Positions 15,863 to 25,621 of a stretch of 64,000 nt of DNA are shown here, piece after piece. This DNA comes from MGIIb-Q1 sp964342465 (GTDB lineage: Archaea; Thermoplasmatota; Poseidoniia; Poseidoniales; Thalassarchaeaceae). The notes beneath the pieces are model-generated. The model made no database searches. It was not told where the DNA came from and saw only the letters and a program-made list of their open reading frames with translations. A program made the position numbers and the translations under genes. The stretch covers positions 1-64,000 of the forward strand of contig CAYFFQ010000001.1 in assembly GCA_964342465.1 (NCBI GenBank), given 5' to 3'. Position 1 is the first letter of the stretch, and each line of letters opens with the position of its first letter.

Positions 15863-18800
15863 ATGAAGGCTGAACCGACTGCCCATTACATGGGCAGAAC
15901 CAGATGGGATGGCGACCATCCGTTTTTCTGCCTCTTTCTCGCATTCCTCATGCTTTTTTCCACAGCAACCACCTTGGCGTCTGCTCGAGGCGAAAATGAT
16001 ACCCTCCTCCCAACATCACCTGCTGTTCACCTGAGTAGTCGCACTTCCGGCGGCGATGTCGATGCACCGGCATGGATGGTGGGCGATTCTTGGGTCTATG
16101 ACGGCTTTTTCGATGTCGCCGCTCTAGTCGCCGGTTCAGGAACAGGGTCCAATGTCCAGACTCTGACCGGCGACCTCGACATGTGGATAAACGACATCAC
16201 GACAAAGACTACAGAAAACCGAACAACCCTTGCTTATCACATCCGTTCATCCGGCACATTCCGCGCCAACAATGTGAATCTGCAGGGATATACTGGGGAT
16301 TTGAAGGTGGACTATACAGGCAACGACTATGTGAGGGCGAGTGACCTTTCAGCCATCTCCAACTCGATGCATCTTGTCGTTGAATTTTCGACTTTCGGTG
16401 GTCTGATTACTATCGATGTCGCCGATATAACGGTACTCTCCGAATATAGCCCACCCCGTGAGGACTATGACTTCCCGATACGCGTGGGGGAATCATGGAA
16501 CTCGAGTTTTACCACCACCACCACATGGTCTGGCTCTTCGGATTATTTCACCCTGCCCTCGGACAGCACCTCCTCGACCTCATTCTCCCACTCTGTCGTC
16601 GCTGCGGGCAACCCTGGAGTACCCTACTCAGGTTGTGCCAATTCGTACAACGTCACCACCTACGACGGAAATGGGAATGTCACCTCTTTCCGCTGGTGGT
16701 GCCCGAACGCCAACAATGATGCATGGCGCCATTACCAGGATGATTTGGGTCTTATTATCGATTTCAAGTTGAAGTCCTACTCGCCACAGACGAGAAGTCA
16801 GAACATCGATGTCGAACTCGAATATCCCGCTTGGGTCTTGGATGCCCCGTTGGGGGCTTGGGTCAACATCACCAATTCCGGTGGTTCGCCGGTTTCAGGT
16901 CAGACTCTTGAGTGGCGATATGAGGCGAGCGGCGTCTCATCTTCGCTGACAACCGCCGCCAACGGCTCCGCCTTCATTCTCTTTGACAGCGGTAACGCCA
17001 CCGACCCTTCACCAACCGACCACGATTACGCGAGTCATGGAATCATCGCTTGGATTTCATCCACCAAACGTCTTGATGTCGACACTCTGACTCTTGATGA
17101 CAATCTCATCTCTCTCGATTATCGGCCTCGTGGGGAGGGTGTCTCAGTCGAGAGAACCCGAGTTGGAGATTCGTTGGTTCTCGACCCGTCAATTGGCTAT
17201 AACGCCATACCCGGAGACACTCTGAAATTCTCCGTTCCCGTTGAAAACAAGGGGATATTGGGTGGGCCAGCAACCGAGTTGATGGTCATCGCTCCCGATG
17301 GCACAAGCAGCCGCACTCCCGTCCCCCCTCTCGGCGCCTTGGCAGTCTCGTGGGTGGATGTTCTTTGGGATGTGCCGGCCAACCAACCAGTTGGGACAGT
17401 TGTCATCTCGTTCGAAGTCGACCCCGATGACCTGATGAGCGAAGACATGAATCAGTCCAATGATATGGACACTTTCGAGATGTTCATCGGCAGACTGCCG
17501 ATTGCCGATTTGGTTCAGCCCACTCCAACCCGAACCATGACTGGAGTCCATCTCGATGCGAGAGGGAGCAGTGACCCAGATGGTGGCGCGACGGAATGCG
17601 TCTTCGTGATTGAAGTGACATCAGCAGTCAACCAGACTTTCGAGGAAGACGACTGCATGCTGGAGAACAGTTGGACAGATGATGGAATCTACCATGTGTG
17701 GCTGACTGTAATCGACGATGAAAACGACCTCGGTTTCGCAGAAATCGATGTTGAAATAATCAATCGCGCTCCGTGGGTGAACGTGACTACACCTCATCAT
17801 TCCATCCCTGTAGAGTCATCAATAACCTTCGATGCTTCCGATAACGGCGACCTTGACACCCTGAACCCGAGTGCCCCCGTAGATATCCTGTGGAACCCTC
17901 CCTCTCGAAGTGATGGAGTGGTCTATGAGTGTGAGGAGGGAATGGTGGGTCAGACCTGCACGGTGACACCGATGGAGGAGGGGGTCTTCACCATGGAAGT
18001 CGTCGTTGAGGACGATGATGGAGCCTTCACAACCGGCGCTAACAACCTGATTGTCACCAATATCGCCCCTTCAGAGGCTGGAATGACGATGTGGGACGGT
18101 GAGATGGAACTCACCGATGAGAGAATTCCGCCGATTTGGCAGGTTGACGAGGACCAGTTCGTGACTCTCAAGGGAGATGTGCACGACTCTCTGAATGACC
18201 TGCCTACACTGGTCTGGGGGTGGCAGCCGGATGTTGACATCGACCCGAATTGGTATGTGGAGACGAGCGGGGCGGAATCCGAGATAGATGTAGCGTGGAC
18301 GACACGTGGAACTCATGTCATCGCTCTCGAGGTCTTGGATGATGATGGGTATTCCAGCGGTGTGGTCAACGGCTGGGTAGAAGTGCACAATGTCGCTCCG
18401 ACAGTTGAGCCGATTCTCACACCGATGCCGACTGGCGAAGACAGGCCGGTCACCTTGACGGGTGTCTATTCTGATACACCCTCCGACCTTGATTCGCTGA
18501 GAGTCTGTTGGGATGTTGATTTTGAGGTTGACCTCGACGACAACGGCGACACAACCGATGACTGTGACCATGTCGGCGCTCAATTGGTTCACGAATGGCC
18601 GAAGTCAGGTGAGAAGGTTGTGCGATTCCATGTCACGGATGATGATGGCGAACAGGCGGAATCCCTCGTCAACATCTCAGTCATCAATCTCAGGCCGAAG
18701 GCGGCACTCGAAGCCGAGAGCAGTGAAGTGATGGTTGGGGAGGAGTTGGTCATCTGGACAAACGACACCTCCGACTCCAGTTCTGACATGGGTATTCTCA

Positions 18801-19576
18801 GGTTCACCTGGGATTTCGATGCCAACACCGATTCTGATGACGATGGTGATGCGGGCAACGACATTGATGAGATAACTGCCACCGGCGAGCCACTGCGCCA
18901 CATCTTCACCACTTCCGGTGTGCGCCACATCAGAATGACGGTGACGGATGAGAGTGCATCATCCTCGATAGACCTGACCGTCACAGTCACCGAGTCGGAT
19001 GCCGGCCTGCTCGGATGGATTGAGGAGGCTAGTGGCGGATTCTCCCCGGTTGTCATCGGATTGGGGCTGATTCTCCTTTTCCTCCTCTGTGTCCTTGCGG
19101 TGAGCAGTCGAGCCAACAAGAGCGGCCGCAATCAGGAGGAATGGCTCCTTGGAATTCCGCCCTACGACGAAACTTCCCCGACCTCAGCACCACCGACCTA
19201 CGCCTTCGCTGAAACCACCGCCCACACTGGGGGAGATACTCAATTTGCTCCGCCTCGAGAAACGGACTCACACGGAACCGATTACACCTCTCGTTCCGAA
19301 CCGCCCCCGCTCACGGATGAGGCGGTTGCAGGCCATCATTCGACGCCCGACTCTCTCCTTCCACCACCCGTTCCGGCGGCAGGTCTTCCGCAAGGTTGGA
19401 CGATGGAACAGTGGAACCACTACGGCGCTCAGTGGTTGCATGAGCAGGGTGGTGTCGACGAAGCAGGTTCTGATAATTCTCCCACACCCCTCGCCGCTTT
19501 ACTCCCCTCTGAGGGGCTAACTGAAATGGACGCACTGTCACCACTCGAAGATAGCGACAGCATACTACGACTCTAG
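15863..19576 (+). CDS. Giant surface protein with PKD-like domains and cytoplasmic tail (paralogue 1)
   Basis: A 1237-residue protein from ATG 15863 (TTGATGAAG context). A signal anchor lies at about 22-42. The ectodomain starts with a module containing GDSWVYDGFFDV (about 73-85), then a CARDB-like segment (VPVENKGILGGPA, near 460). Several PKD-like domains follow (DARGSSDPDGG near 568; similar VxDDDG turns repeat to about 1045), many with Asp-rich calcium-binding-type loops (DFDANTDSDDDGD). A membrane helix at about 1055-1078 (VVIGLGLILLFLLCVL) precedes a 150-residue Pro/Ser-rich tail holding GWTMEQWNHYGAQWLHEQ. Orientation: ectodomain outside, tail inside. It probably acts in adhesion or as a cell-envelope scaffold. 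It is a tandem paralogue of the next gene. Confidence 0.85.
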   Translation: MKAEPTAHYMGRTRWDGDHPFFCLFLAFLMLFSTATTLASARGENDTLLPTSPAVHLSSRTSGGDVDAPAWMVGDSWVYDGFFDVAALVAGSGTGSNVQTLTGDLDMWINDITTKTTENRTTLAYHIRSSGTFRANNVNLQGYTGDLKVDYTGNDYVRASDLSAISNSMHLVVEFSTFGGLITIDVADITVLSEYSPPREDYDFPIRVGESWNSSFTTTTTWSGSSDYFTLPSDSTSSTSFSHSVVAAGNPGVPYSGCANSYNVTTYDGNGNVTSFRWWCPNANNDAWRHYQDDLGLIIDFKLKSYSPQTRSQNIDVELEYPAWVLDAPLGAWVNITNSGGSPVSGQTLEWRYEASGVSSSLTTAANGSAFILFDSGNATDPSPTDHDYASHGIIAWISSTKRLDVDTLTLDDNLISLDYRPRGEGVSVERTRVGDSLVLDPSIGYNAIPGDTLKFSVPVENKGILGGPATELMVIAPDGTSSRTPVPPLGALAVSWVDVLWDVPANQPVGTVVISFEVDPDDLMSEDMNQSNDMDTFEMFIGRLPIADLVQPTPTRTMTGVHLDARGSSDPDGGATECVFVIEVTSAVNQTFEEDDCMLENSWTDDGIYHVWLTVIDDENDLGFAEIDVEIINRAPWVNVTTPHHSIPVESSITFDASDNGDLDTLNPSAPVDILWNPPSRSDGVVYECEEGMVGQTCTVTPMEEGVFTMEVVVEDDDGAFTTGANNLIVTNIAPSEAGMTMWDGEMELTDERIPPIWQVDEDQFVTLKGDVHDSLNDLPTLVWGWQPDVDIDPNWYVETSGAESEIDVAWTTRGTHVIALEVLDDDGYSSGVVNGWVEVHNVAPTVEPILTPMPTGEDRPVTLTGVYSDTPSDLDSLRVCWDVDFEVDLDDNGDTTDDCDHVGAQLVHEWPKSGEKVVRFHVTDDDGEQAESLVNISVINLRPKAALEAESSEVMVGEELVIWTNDTSDSSSDMGILRFTWDFDANTDSDDDGDAGNDIDEITATGEPLRHIFTTSGVRHIRMTVTDESASSSIDLTVTVTESDAGLLGWIEEASGGFSPVVIGLGLILLFLLCVLAVSSRANKSGRNQEEWLLGIPPYDETSPTSAPPTYAFAETTAHTGGDTQFAPPRETDSHGTDYTSRSEPPPLTDEAVAGHHSTPDSLLPPPVPAAGLPQGWTMEQWNHYGAQWLHEQGGVDEAGSDNSPTPLAALLPSEGLTEMDALSPLEDSDSILRL

Positions 19577-19721
19577 ACCGTTAACCACAATTTCTTGTCC
19601 CGTCCACGACCTGTCTCGGTCAAGACCACGATTCTCTGATGGGGGTGGACTGGTGCGGTTCGGTAATGTCGAAGTGAGGAGTTTTTCTGCCGGTCGGGTG
19701 CGAGTTGAAAGCGATTCGTTG

Positions 19722-22700
19722 ATGAAGTCGGGCTCATCTTGGGAGATGATGTTCAGACCTGATTCGACCGCGATGCGCCCCGCCGCCGCTCTGCTTTTCA
19801 CTATCATCCTGATTTTGAGCAGTGGCTCTGCGCTTCTCTTCTCCGCTCCGGCGACGATACTCGCGGATGAAGAGGAAATCCGGTCTGCCGGACCCCGTAT
19901 CTCTGATGGAGATGTGGATGTACAGGTGCTCCATGTCGGTGACCGATGGACCTACGATGGTTTCTTCGATGTGGCTGAGATGATCACCAATTCCGGGGTG
20001 GAGACCGACGCCGAAGCCCTCACAGGAGAACTGGATATGTGGGTTGATGATGTACTCACTAGAGAGACTGAGAACCACAGCACGGTGATGTACAGAATCA
20101 AATCGGTAGGTCTGTTCATTGCTGAAAACATCACCCTAAGCGGAACTCTCGGAGACATCACCATCGATTACGATTCAACAGACCTCGTCAGAGCCGGAGA
20201 CCTTGCTACCTTCCAGACAATTGCCCACATGCATGTGAAATTCTGGATTACCGAGACCTCTTCCATCGATGTCGCAGATGTGACGGTCACCGACTCATAC
20301 TACGAACCCGTCGAGGTCTATGATTTTCCATTGCGGGTGGGTGAGGAGTGGACCAATGATTTCCTTGATGTCAATTGGTGGTCGGGAAATTCCGCCTTCT
20401 TCACCATCCCCGAAGATGAGACTCTCGCCGGACAGACCAACCACTCGGTTGTGAGTGTCGGCGACCCGAGTGTCACCTATTCAGGTTGTGGGAACTCGTA
20501 TAACGTCTCAACTTTTGATGAGAATGGCTCGGTTTCAGCCTTCCGATGGTGGTGTCCTGCTGCGAAGGGCGACGCTTGGCGTCACTACAAGGATGCGATG
20601 GGAATCTATGTTGATTTTCTGTTGAAGGATTTCACTCCCGCAACTTCCGCTGTCTACATGGAGGTTGACCTAGAATACCCCACTTGGGCGCTGAATCTCG
20701 GCTTGGGTGTGTGGGTCAATGTGACCGATTCATCAGGCAGCCCCGTGAGCGGGCTTTCGTTTGTGCTGAGATATGAATTCGATGACCTGTGGGTCGAATT
20801 GAGTACAGATTCCAATGGGGTCGCCTATTATCTGATGAACACCAGCGACCCCACCGATTCTACCCCCTCCAACCACGATTATGCGAGTCATGGGATTGTC
20901 GCTTGGGACCCCGTGAATGAATATGTGGGCGTGGACACATTGACTCTTGATGACGAACTGGTGGATTTGGATTACCGGCCGCGGCCGGGTGGGATATCGG
21001 TTTCGCGGGACCGCGGCGAAAAGACCGTCACTCTCAATCCGGTCTACGGTTTCAACGCCATCGCCGGAGATATACTCCACTTCACCGTACCGGTGGAGAA
21101 CAAGGGCATCAACGGTGGTCCTGCCACCGAGATGGAGATGGTTGCACCCGACGGCAGCAGTCAGCGCCTTGTCATCGATGCGCTTCCGCCGGTTGGTGAA
21201 CAGATTCTCAATTTCGATTGGACTGTTCCGGCCGACCAACCCTCCGGCGAGGTTCAATTCACATTCGAGGTTGACCCTGATGACAACATGGCGGCTGATG
21301 TAAACCAGACCAATGACCTCGCCGGTTTTCCGCTCTTCATCGGCACTCTTCCCGTCGCTAGCCTCGCCCAGATCCCACCAACTCTGACGCAGACGGAGAT
21401 ACTCCTCGACGCCTCTGGCAGTAGTGATGGTGATGGCGGCTCACTGCACTGCACCTTCGAAGTGGAAGTGGATGTCGGAGATGTCGACACCTTCGAGGAG
21501 GCGGATTGCCAACTGATGCTCAATTGGAGTGATGATGGTATGTTCCATATCGACCTGACCGTCACGGATGAGGAGAGAGACCAAGACTCCACCTCCCTTG
21601 ATTTGGAGATTGTCAACCGACTCCCTTGGGTCAATGTCACATCGCCTGAGAGCGAGATTCTCGCTGAGACCTCAATCACCTTCAATGCCTTCGACAGTGG
21701 TGATGCAGACACTCTCGACAGTGATGCTCCACTCACCTTCCTCTGGGACCCACCAGACAGGTCGGATGGGGTGGCATACGAGTGTGAAGAGGGGCCAATC
21801 ACAATGATGTGCACGGTCACGCCACTGGAAGAGGGTGATTTCGTCATGCAACTTCACGGCACTGATGACGATGGTGCGACCACTACTGGAGTATTCATAC
21901 TGGGTGTGGGAAACATCGCCCCGCGCGAGGTCGGGATGACGATGGATGGCGGGGCTACGGAAAACGACCAACCTGCACCTTCCCGATGGGTGGTTGATGA
22001 AGATGAGGAGGTTACACTTCACGGTTCTGCTGTCGACACCATGAACGACCAGGACGGTCTGAACTGGTTGTGGAATCCGAGCAGTAGCAGGAACGAGAGT
22101 TGGCAGGTTGATACCGTCGGCCCCTCCTCCGAAGTAGGCATCATCTGGTCAGAATCCGGCGACCATATCATCACCTTGGAGGTGTTCGACGATGATGGGG
22201 CCAGCAGCGGGGTGGTGGCAGGATTCGTGACTGTCAACAATGTACCACCGACCACAGAGGAGATTCCAGCTCAGTTACCGGTCGGGGAAGACCGGCTGTT
22301 CGAGTTCACGGGAACATATTCTGATACCGTTTCGGATGTGGATGGTCTGCAAGTCTGTTGGGATGTTGACTTGGAGAGAGATTCAGACGACAATCTGGTC
22401 AAGAATGATGATTGTGACTACTCCGGAGCGACTATTTCGCACTCATGGGGGGTTGCCGGAGTCTACACAATTCGCTTCCATGTGATGGATGACGACGGCG
22501 ACATCGCCTTTTCCGAAGTGGAAATCACGGTGGTCAACCTCAAGCCGAAGGCGGCTATGGAGCCGGTCGAAACCACCGTCAATGTCGGTGAGGAGGTGGT
22601 GATATATCCGACTGGAACCAGCGACACAGCCTCGGACATGTCACTTCTTCTCTATTCTTGGGATGTCGACACCAGTGTCGATTCGGATGGAGATGGGGAC

Positions 22701-23087
22701 CCTGCGAACGACATCGACGCCTTCACTACCGGCGATACACCTCTCCGCCACAAATACTCCTCAGCTGGTGTAAAGGAGGTTCGCTTGACCGTCAGCGACG
22801 AGGTGTTGTCTTCAAGCAAGACCGTCACCATCATGGTGGTTGGCGGCGAATCTTCCCTGTTGGGCGCCTTGGGTGAGACGGCTGGAATCAGCAACATCCT
22901 CATCATTCTGCTTGTTGGAGTAATCATCATCGCGACTGTTGCCATGACCATGCGGCGAAGTCCCTCGGAATTGGACATCGCCGGTCTGGTGACTGAAGAG
23001 GAATTGTTCGCTGACGAGTCGGAACAGGAAGACGGTTTTACGCATGACATGGACGGCCAAGAACCACCGGTCGGAGAGGAAGAGTGA
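19722..23087 (+). CDS. Giant surface protein with PKD-like domains (paralogue 2)
   Basis: A 1121-residue protein from ATG 19722 (again TTGATGAAG); a GTG upstream (19653) would add 23 residues before the signal. The signal helix is MRPAAALLFTIILILSS. The ectodomain copies paralogue 1 region by region: GDRWTYDGFFDVAEM, the CxNSYNVSTFD loop, VPVENKGINGGPATE, DASGSSDGDGG, and repeated NxxP and DDDG turns. A C-terminal membrane helix (ILIILLVGVIIIATVAM) and a short acidic tail end it; the Trp-rich tail motif of paralogue 1 is missing. The pair clearly arose by tandem duplication, 145 bp apart. It is probably an adhesive or structural surface protein. Confidence 0.85.
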   Translation: MKSGSSWEMMFRPDSTAMRPAAALLFTIILILSSGSALLFSAPATILADEEEIRSAGPRISDGDVDVQVLHVGDRWTYDGFFDVAEMITNSGVETDAEALTGELDMWVDDVLTRETENHSTVMYRIKSVGLFIAENITLSGTLGDITIDYDSTDLVRAGDLATFQTIAHMHVKFWITETSSIDVADVTVTDSYYEPVEVYDFPLRVGEEWTNDFLDVNWWSGNSAFFTIPEDETLAGQTNHSVVSVGDPSVTYSGCGNSYNVSTFDENGSVSAFRWWCPAAKGDAWRHYKDAMGIYVDFLLKDFTPATSAVYMEVDLEYPTWALNLGLGVWVNVTDSSGSPVSGLSFVLRYEFDDLWVELSTDSNGVAYYLMNTSDPTDSTPSNHDYASHGIVAWDPVNEYVGVDTLTLDDELVDLDYRPRPGGISVSRDRGEKTVTLNPVYGFNAIAGDILHFTVPVENKGINGGPATEMEMVAPDGSSQRLVIDALPPVGEQILNFDWTVPADQPSGEVQFTFEVDPDDNMAADVNQTNDLAGFPLFIGTLPVASLAQIPPTLTQTEILLDASGSSDGDGGSLHCTFEVEVDVGDVDTFEEADCQLMLNWSDDGMFHIDLTVTDEERDQDSTSLDLEIVNRLPWVNVTSPESEILAETSITFNAFDSGDADTLDSDAPLTFLWDPPDRSDGVAYECEEGPITMMCTVTPLEEGDFVMQLHGTDDDGATTTGVFILGVGNIAPREVGMTMDGGATENDQPAPSRWVVDEDEEVTLHGSAVDTMNDQDGLNWLWNPSSSRNESWQVDTVGPSSEVGIIWSESGDHIITLEVFDDDGASSGVVAGFVTVNNVPPTTEEIPAQLPVGEDRLFEFTGTYSDTVSDVDGLQVCWDVDLERDSDDNLVKNDDCDYSGATISHSWGVAGVYTIRFHVMDDDGDIAFSEVEITVVNLKPKAAMEPVETTVNVGEEVVIYPTGTSDTASDMSLLLYSWDVDTSVDSDGDGDPANDIDAFTTGDTPLRHKYSSAGVKEVRLTVSDEVLSSSKTVTIMVVGGESSLLGALGETAGISNILIILLVGVIIIATVAMTMRRSPSELDIAGLVTEEELFADESEQEDGFTHDMDGQEPPVGEEE

Positions 23088-23274
23088 GCTCCTCGATGAT
23101 GAATTGCCCGCAACTCACTACCGACTCATCAGGTATTCACCACCACCCACTTCCCTTCCGCTTGTCAGAGTGATAGAGGTGGAATAACCGGCACTCGGAC
23201 CATCTTTCCAAGCATCACTCTCAAAGGGAGTGGGGGCAGACCGATGATTCACGGGGCAGAGGAGGGTGGTGTGA

Positions 23275-23760
23275 ATGTCGAACATCTACTCATTCTTCGG
23301 GCTTCCTGACCCGAATGATGACAGCGACTCTAACGAGGCTGAAGTCGTGGAAACGCCCATTCCCGAGCCACTCCCCATTCCAGAGGCAGAATCTCCTCTG
23401 GTCATTGACAGATTCCACGACCTCGGGGAGAAGAAATGGCGGCTTTGGTCCGCCGTCCACCGAGCGAAGCCGAGCCTAGCGATTCGCTACATAACTCCCG
23501 ACCACCTGCACAGACTTCCGACCAACGGAATGGCGCATCGGCTGGTGGCGGGTGATATGGTGGTGGTCGACCTACGTGACCTGAAACACATGCATGCTCA
23601 ACAGGATGCCTGCCGGCGTGAGTTGAGTGGTATGTCCGAGATGTTGGGGGCGCCGGTGTTCTCTCTCGATGAGGGAGAGACGCTGATGCTGGTACCCGGT
23701 GCCGGTTCTGTCGTTGACATCACCACCCACCATCTCGGGATAATCGACAACGAAATGTGA
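23275..23760 (+). CDS. sepF: SepF-like cell division protein
   Basis: 161 residues. A short amphipathic N-terminus (MSNIYSFFGLP), suited to membrane binding, is joined by an acidic Pro-rich linker to an 80-residue SepF-type domain (about 75-160: SLAIRYITP, RLVAGDMVVVDLRDL, ETLMLVPGAGSVVDI). SepF anchors FtsZ to the membrane in archaea that divide by FtsZ. The order helix-linker-domain and the length match archaeal SepF, but similarity is judged by pattern only. It starts at ATG 23275 after a purine-rich GAGGAGGGTGG. ftsZ is not in the window. Confidence 0.65.
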   Translation: MSNIYSFFGLPDPNDDSDSNEAEVVETPIPEPLPIPEAESPLVIDRFHDLGEKKWRLWSAVHRAKPSLAIRYITPDHLHRLPTNGMAHRLVAGDMVVVDLRDLKHMHAQQDACRRELSGMSEMLGAPVFSLDEGETLMLVPGAGSVVDITTHHLGIIDNEM

Positions 23761-23909
23761 AGCAGAACCCCTGTTAGCGCCTCAATACTTGATGCCCGTC
23801 CTTCGAGACTGACACACCTTGTTTGATGGTGACATTTCCGTTATCGGCTTGTGTCCGACCTGTGAGGCCGCCACCACGCACCCCACAACCATCTCGTTGA
23901 TTTTCTCAC

Positions 23910-24194
23910 TCATTCGAGTTTGACCTCAATCCAATCGAGGAACCAGTGGTCGAGTTCCCCCTTCTCTACCTCCTCCAATGCATAGAGTGTGTAGTCGCGA
24001 TAGGCTACCCATTTAGCCAGCACTTCAGGTTCATCTCCACTTTCGCTTTTTCTTCCAATGGTCTCCTCGGCGTAAGCGAGGCATCTTTTCAGGAAATCTT
24101 CAACCGCCCGTTTTCGTAATTCTGTAACCATGGTTGGGTTGGCTTGACTATGGCCCTCAAGTGGAGTCGTTTCCACATGCTCATCTTCGCTCAT
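23910..24194 (-). CDS. Small acidic helical protein
   Basis: 94 residues, unrecognised. The N-terminus is Glu/Thr-rich; the rest is predicted helix with alternating charges (ELRKRAVEDFLKRCLAYAEETIG, WVAYRDYTLYALEEVEKGEL). There is no signal peptide or membrane segment. Its ATG overlaps the stop of the upstream acyltransferase gene by 4 bp (ATGA), implying translational coupling and a shared transcript, so it may assist or be regulated with that enzyme. Confidence 0.7.
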   Translation of the reverse strand: MSEDEHVETTPLEGHSQANPTMVTELRKRAVEDFLKRCLAYAEETIGRKSESGDEPEVLAKWVAYRDYTLYALEEVEKGELDHWFLDWIEVKLE

Positions 24195-24688
24195 CTATCC
24201 TCACCCTCGAAGGAGATACGGTTGGATTCGTATTGCTCTCTCGTCATCATGAAGCGAGCAGGATTTCCACCCCATACCTCACCAGCAGGGACATCTTTTG
24301 TGGCTACCGCCCCAGCAGCGACTACGGCCCCTTCGCCGATTTTCACACCAGGCAGGATAGTCGCGCCACCACCTATGACAGCACCTCTCTCGACAATGAC
24401 AGGGAGCCATTTCTTCCGGTCTCTGCTCGGTGGATGTCGGTCATTGAGCAGAGTGGCATTCGGGCCGATGAAGACATCATCGGCCACTTCACAGATTGAA
24501 GCCACATAGGCTCCACCCTGAATCCTCACTCCGTTCCCGACTACCGCTTCACTACCGATATGAGCCAATGCACCGATGGAGCAATCGCTTCCCATGATGA
24601 CACCAATACCGATGTGACAAGGACCCCAAGCCACCGACCCATTAGAGAGGTCGATTCTAACCCCGCTCAGTTCATTGGAATCGACCAT
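24191..24688 (-). CDS. Hexapeptide-repeat acyltransferase
   Basis: 165 residues built almost entirely of left-handed beta-helix hexapeptides (IGIGVIMGSDCSIGALAHIG, VVGNGVRIQGGAYV, VIGGGATILPGVKIGEGAVV) with a loop carrying the likely catalytic His in NDRHPP and the C-terminal VWGGNPAR signature of the WbbJ/NeuD-type O- or N-acetyltransferases that modify sugars of glycans. It forms a trimeric cytoplasmic enzyme in known relatives. ATG 24688 is preceded by AGGTGGAG at proper spacing; GTG 24700 is less likely. It is the first gene of a two-gene unit with the 23910 gene. Confidence 0.88.
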   Translation of the reverse strand: MVDSNELSGVRIDLSNGSVAWGPCHIGIGVIMGSDCSIGALAHIGSEAVVGNGVRIQGGAYVASICEVADDVFIGPNATLLNDRHPPSRDRKKWLPVIVERGAVIGGGATILPGVKIGEGAVVAAGAVATKDVPAGEVWGGNPARFMMTREQYESNRISFEGEDR

Positions 24689-24751
24689 GCCGCACTCCAC
24701 CTACGCCACACCGAAGGCACACTACGCCTTGAACAGTTGTTCACCCACCAT

Positions 24752-25411
24752 TCAACGGTCGGCCACACTGATTCGCTGAAACAGAGTGGAGATGTAGGGT
24801 CTAATTCCACCATCCGGCGTAGTGTGGACGTGGTGAATGGAGCGAATCAGACGGAATTCCTTGCCGAGAAGTTCGCACAACATCTTCTCATCGTACCTCC
24901 GCAGGTCCAACCCAGAACATTGTGGGGCTCCATCTAGCGAGAAGGTCTCTATCACAGCATGCCCGCCGACAGATAGCATAGTCTTGAGTGTGTGGAGGTA
25001 ACCTCTCATTTCCTCTTCGGAGGTGAAAAAGTGTAGCACTGCGCGGTCGTGCCAAAGGTTCACCTCCCCGAGTTGGAGTAAGTTGTGAGGCTGTGTGACA
25101 TCGTCCACCACCCAAGTCACCTGTTCACCCAACCGATGCTCACAGTGAGAGAGAGCAGTAGCGGAGATGTCAACGGCAATTAAATTGCTAAACCCCTCTG
25201 CAATCAGTGATTCAAGAATGGTCGACGCACCACATCCGACATTGATGACAATTCCTTCGCGGTCAGTCCCTGAATCCCGAATGAGTTCCATCGAACTAGT
25301 GTGGTCAGACTGATACCAGCCGACCTCTTCGGGGGATTTCGAGTCATAGACTCGCTGCCAATGGTCTGCAGTGGACCCGCTCCGCATGGAACGGACGCCG
25401 ATTGCCTTCAT
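24752..25411 (-). CDS. Class I SAM-dependent methyltransferase
   Basis: 219 residues. Motif I is present as VINVGCGAST near residue 54, followed by an acidic strand end (LIAVDISATAL near 77), a VVDDV motif (near 100) and the post-motif FTSEEEMRGYL region. It resembles the YcgJ/thiopurine-methyltransferase-like small methyltransferases; the early HWQRVYDSKSPEEVGWYQ segment is typical of that group. The substrate is unknown. It starts at ATG 25411 in the recurring TTGATGAAG context and lies 63 bp upstream of the acyltransferase, possibly co-transcribed. Confidence 0.88.
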   Translation of the reverse strand: MKAIGVRSMRSGSTADHWQRVYDSKSPEEVGWYQSDHTSSMELIRDSGTDREGIVINVGCGASTILESLIAEGFSNLIAVDISATALSHCEHRLGEQVTWVVDDVTQPHNLLQLGEVNLWHDRAVLHFFTSEEEMRGYLHTLKTMLSVGGHAVIETFSLDGAPQCSGLDLRRYDEKMLCELLGKEFRLIRSIHHVHTTPDGGIRPYISTLFQRISVADR

Positions 25412-25621
25412 CAATCAATTTTCCCATCAACCATTCTGTGTGGACTGGTTGATGTCCATCAATCCGTCTTTGGTTATAGTGGATGACCATCAGTTCGTCC
25501 TGAGATTCGGCGTGTGGCTCAGGAAATTTCGATGATTCGCCGGTCAATCGAGAGACCCCTGCGCCAATGCTCCTCCCTCGCCTCTCCTCAGAGCAACGTA
25601 TTGGGGGATGGGAGAGCGCCA

